NCBI GenBank assembly: GCA_016617855.1
Contig: JAECUM010003234.1
Coordinates: 24,518-88,517, forward strand
DNA: 64,000 nt
DNA from: Megalonaias nervosa
Taxonomy: Eukaryota; Mollusca; Bivalvia; Unionida; Unionidae
Reading direction: 5' to 3'
Both the position numbers and the translations under genes were made by a program. Each line of letters opens with the position of its first letter. The stretch's first letter is position 1. Under the pieces are notes generated by a model. The model searched no databases and had not been told where the DNA came from. It saw only the letters and a program-made list of their open reading frames with translations. Of the stretch, positions 63,800 through 64,000 are shown piece after piece.

Positions 63800-64000
63800 G
63801 TAATGTTTACATATATACCATTCTAAAACTGAATATTGAGGATAGTCACGAATAGAGGTTTAAATCAATACAAAGTTTACGATATTCAGACGGACAAAAA
63901 TGCTTCCAACATAAAATTACAGAACGAAACATATTGAATGTTTTCAACATGTATTTGTATTAAACATGACAGCAAGTCTAGTAAGTCACTATTCGAAATA

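Overview
The window is animal nuclear DNA, most likely from a mollusc or a related marine lophotrochozoan. That assignment is inferred from split genes with GT-AG introns, dense AT-rich microsatellites, two families of tRNA-derived SINEs, and the style of the secreted metalloprotease. No single marker proves the phylum. No rRNA, functional tRNA or CRISPR array was seen.

Region 1 (1 to about 18.1 kb) is an endogenous, decayed Polinton/Maverick-type virus (adintovirus-like). It has the module expected of that group: B-family DNA polymerase, retrovirus-type integrase with a chromodomain, FtsK/HerA-type packaging ATPase, adenain-like cysteine protease, double jelly-roll major capsid protein, a penton-like remnant, and several small basic or membrane virion proteins. 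It also carries accessory genes: a BIR-domain protein, a pair of F-box-like proteins, a double zinc-knuckle protein, and a left-end family of small proteins with duplicated promoters. Most core genes lie on the minus strand, tightly packed and usually preceded by TATA-like boxes. Nearly all long genes are broken. Frameshifts often sit at homopolymers, and almost all nonsense codons are one C-to-T or G-to-A transition from a sense codon. The left end lies outside the window and the right end could not be fixed.

Region 2 (about 18.1 to 25.8 kb) holds a decayed LINE with reverse transcriptase and RNase H traces. A 5.1-kb two-gene DNA transposon of ISL2EU type (20106-25232) is inserted in it, with short TIRs and a TA duplication. 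One gene is a THAP/DDE transposase broken by three stops. The other, on the opposite strand, is a SWIM-YqaJ-PHD protein with a single frameshift.

Region 3 (about 25.8 to 29.7 kb) is intergenic, with SINE copies and low-complexity DNA.

Region 4 (29.7 kb to the right edge) is one host gene on the plus strand, read here as 18 exons whose splice phases all agree. It encodes a secreted reprolysin-type (M12B) metalloprotease with signal peptide, propeptide, RVKR processing site, HELGHSLGALHD zinc site, ADAMTS-like Cys-rich domain, two Cys-rich modules, a Thr/Pro mucin-like linker and GCC2/GCC3 (ephrin-receptor-like) repeats. It runs off the window. Its introns hold ten-odd SINE copies and many microsatellites, four of which abut 3' splice sites.
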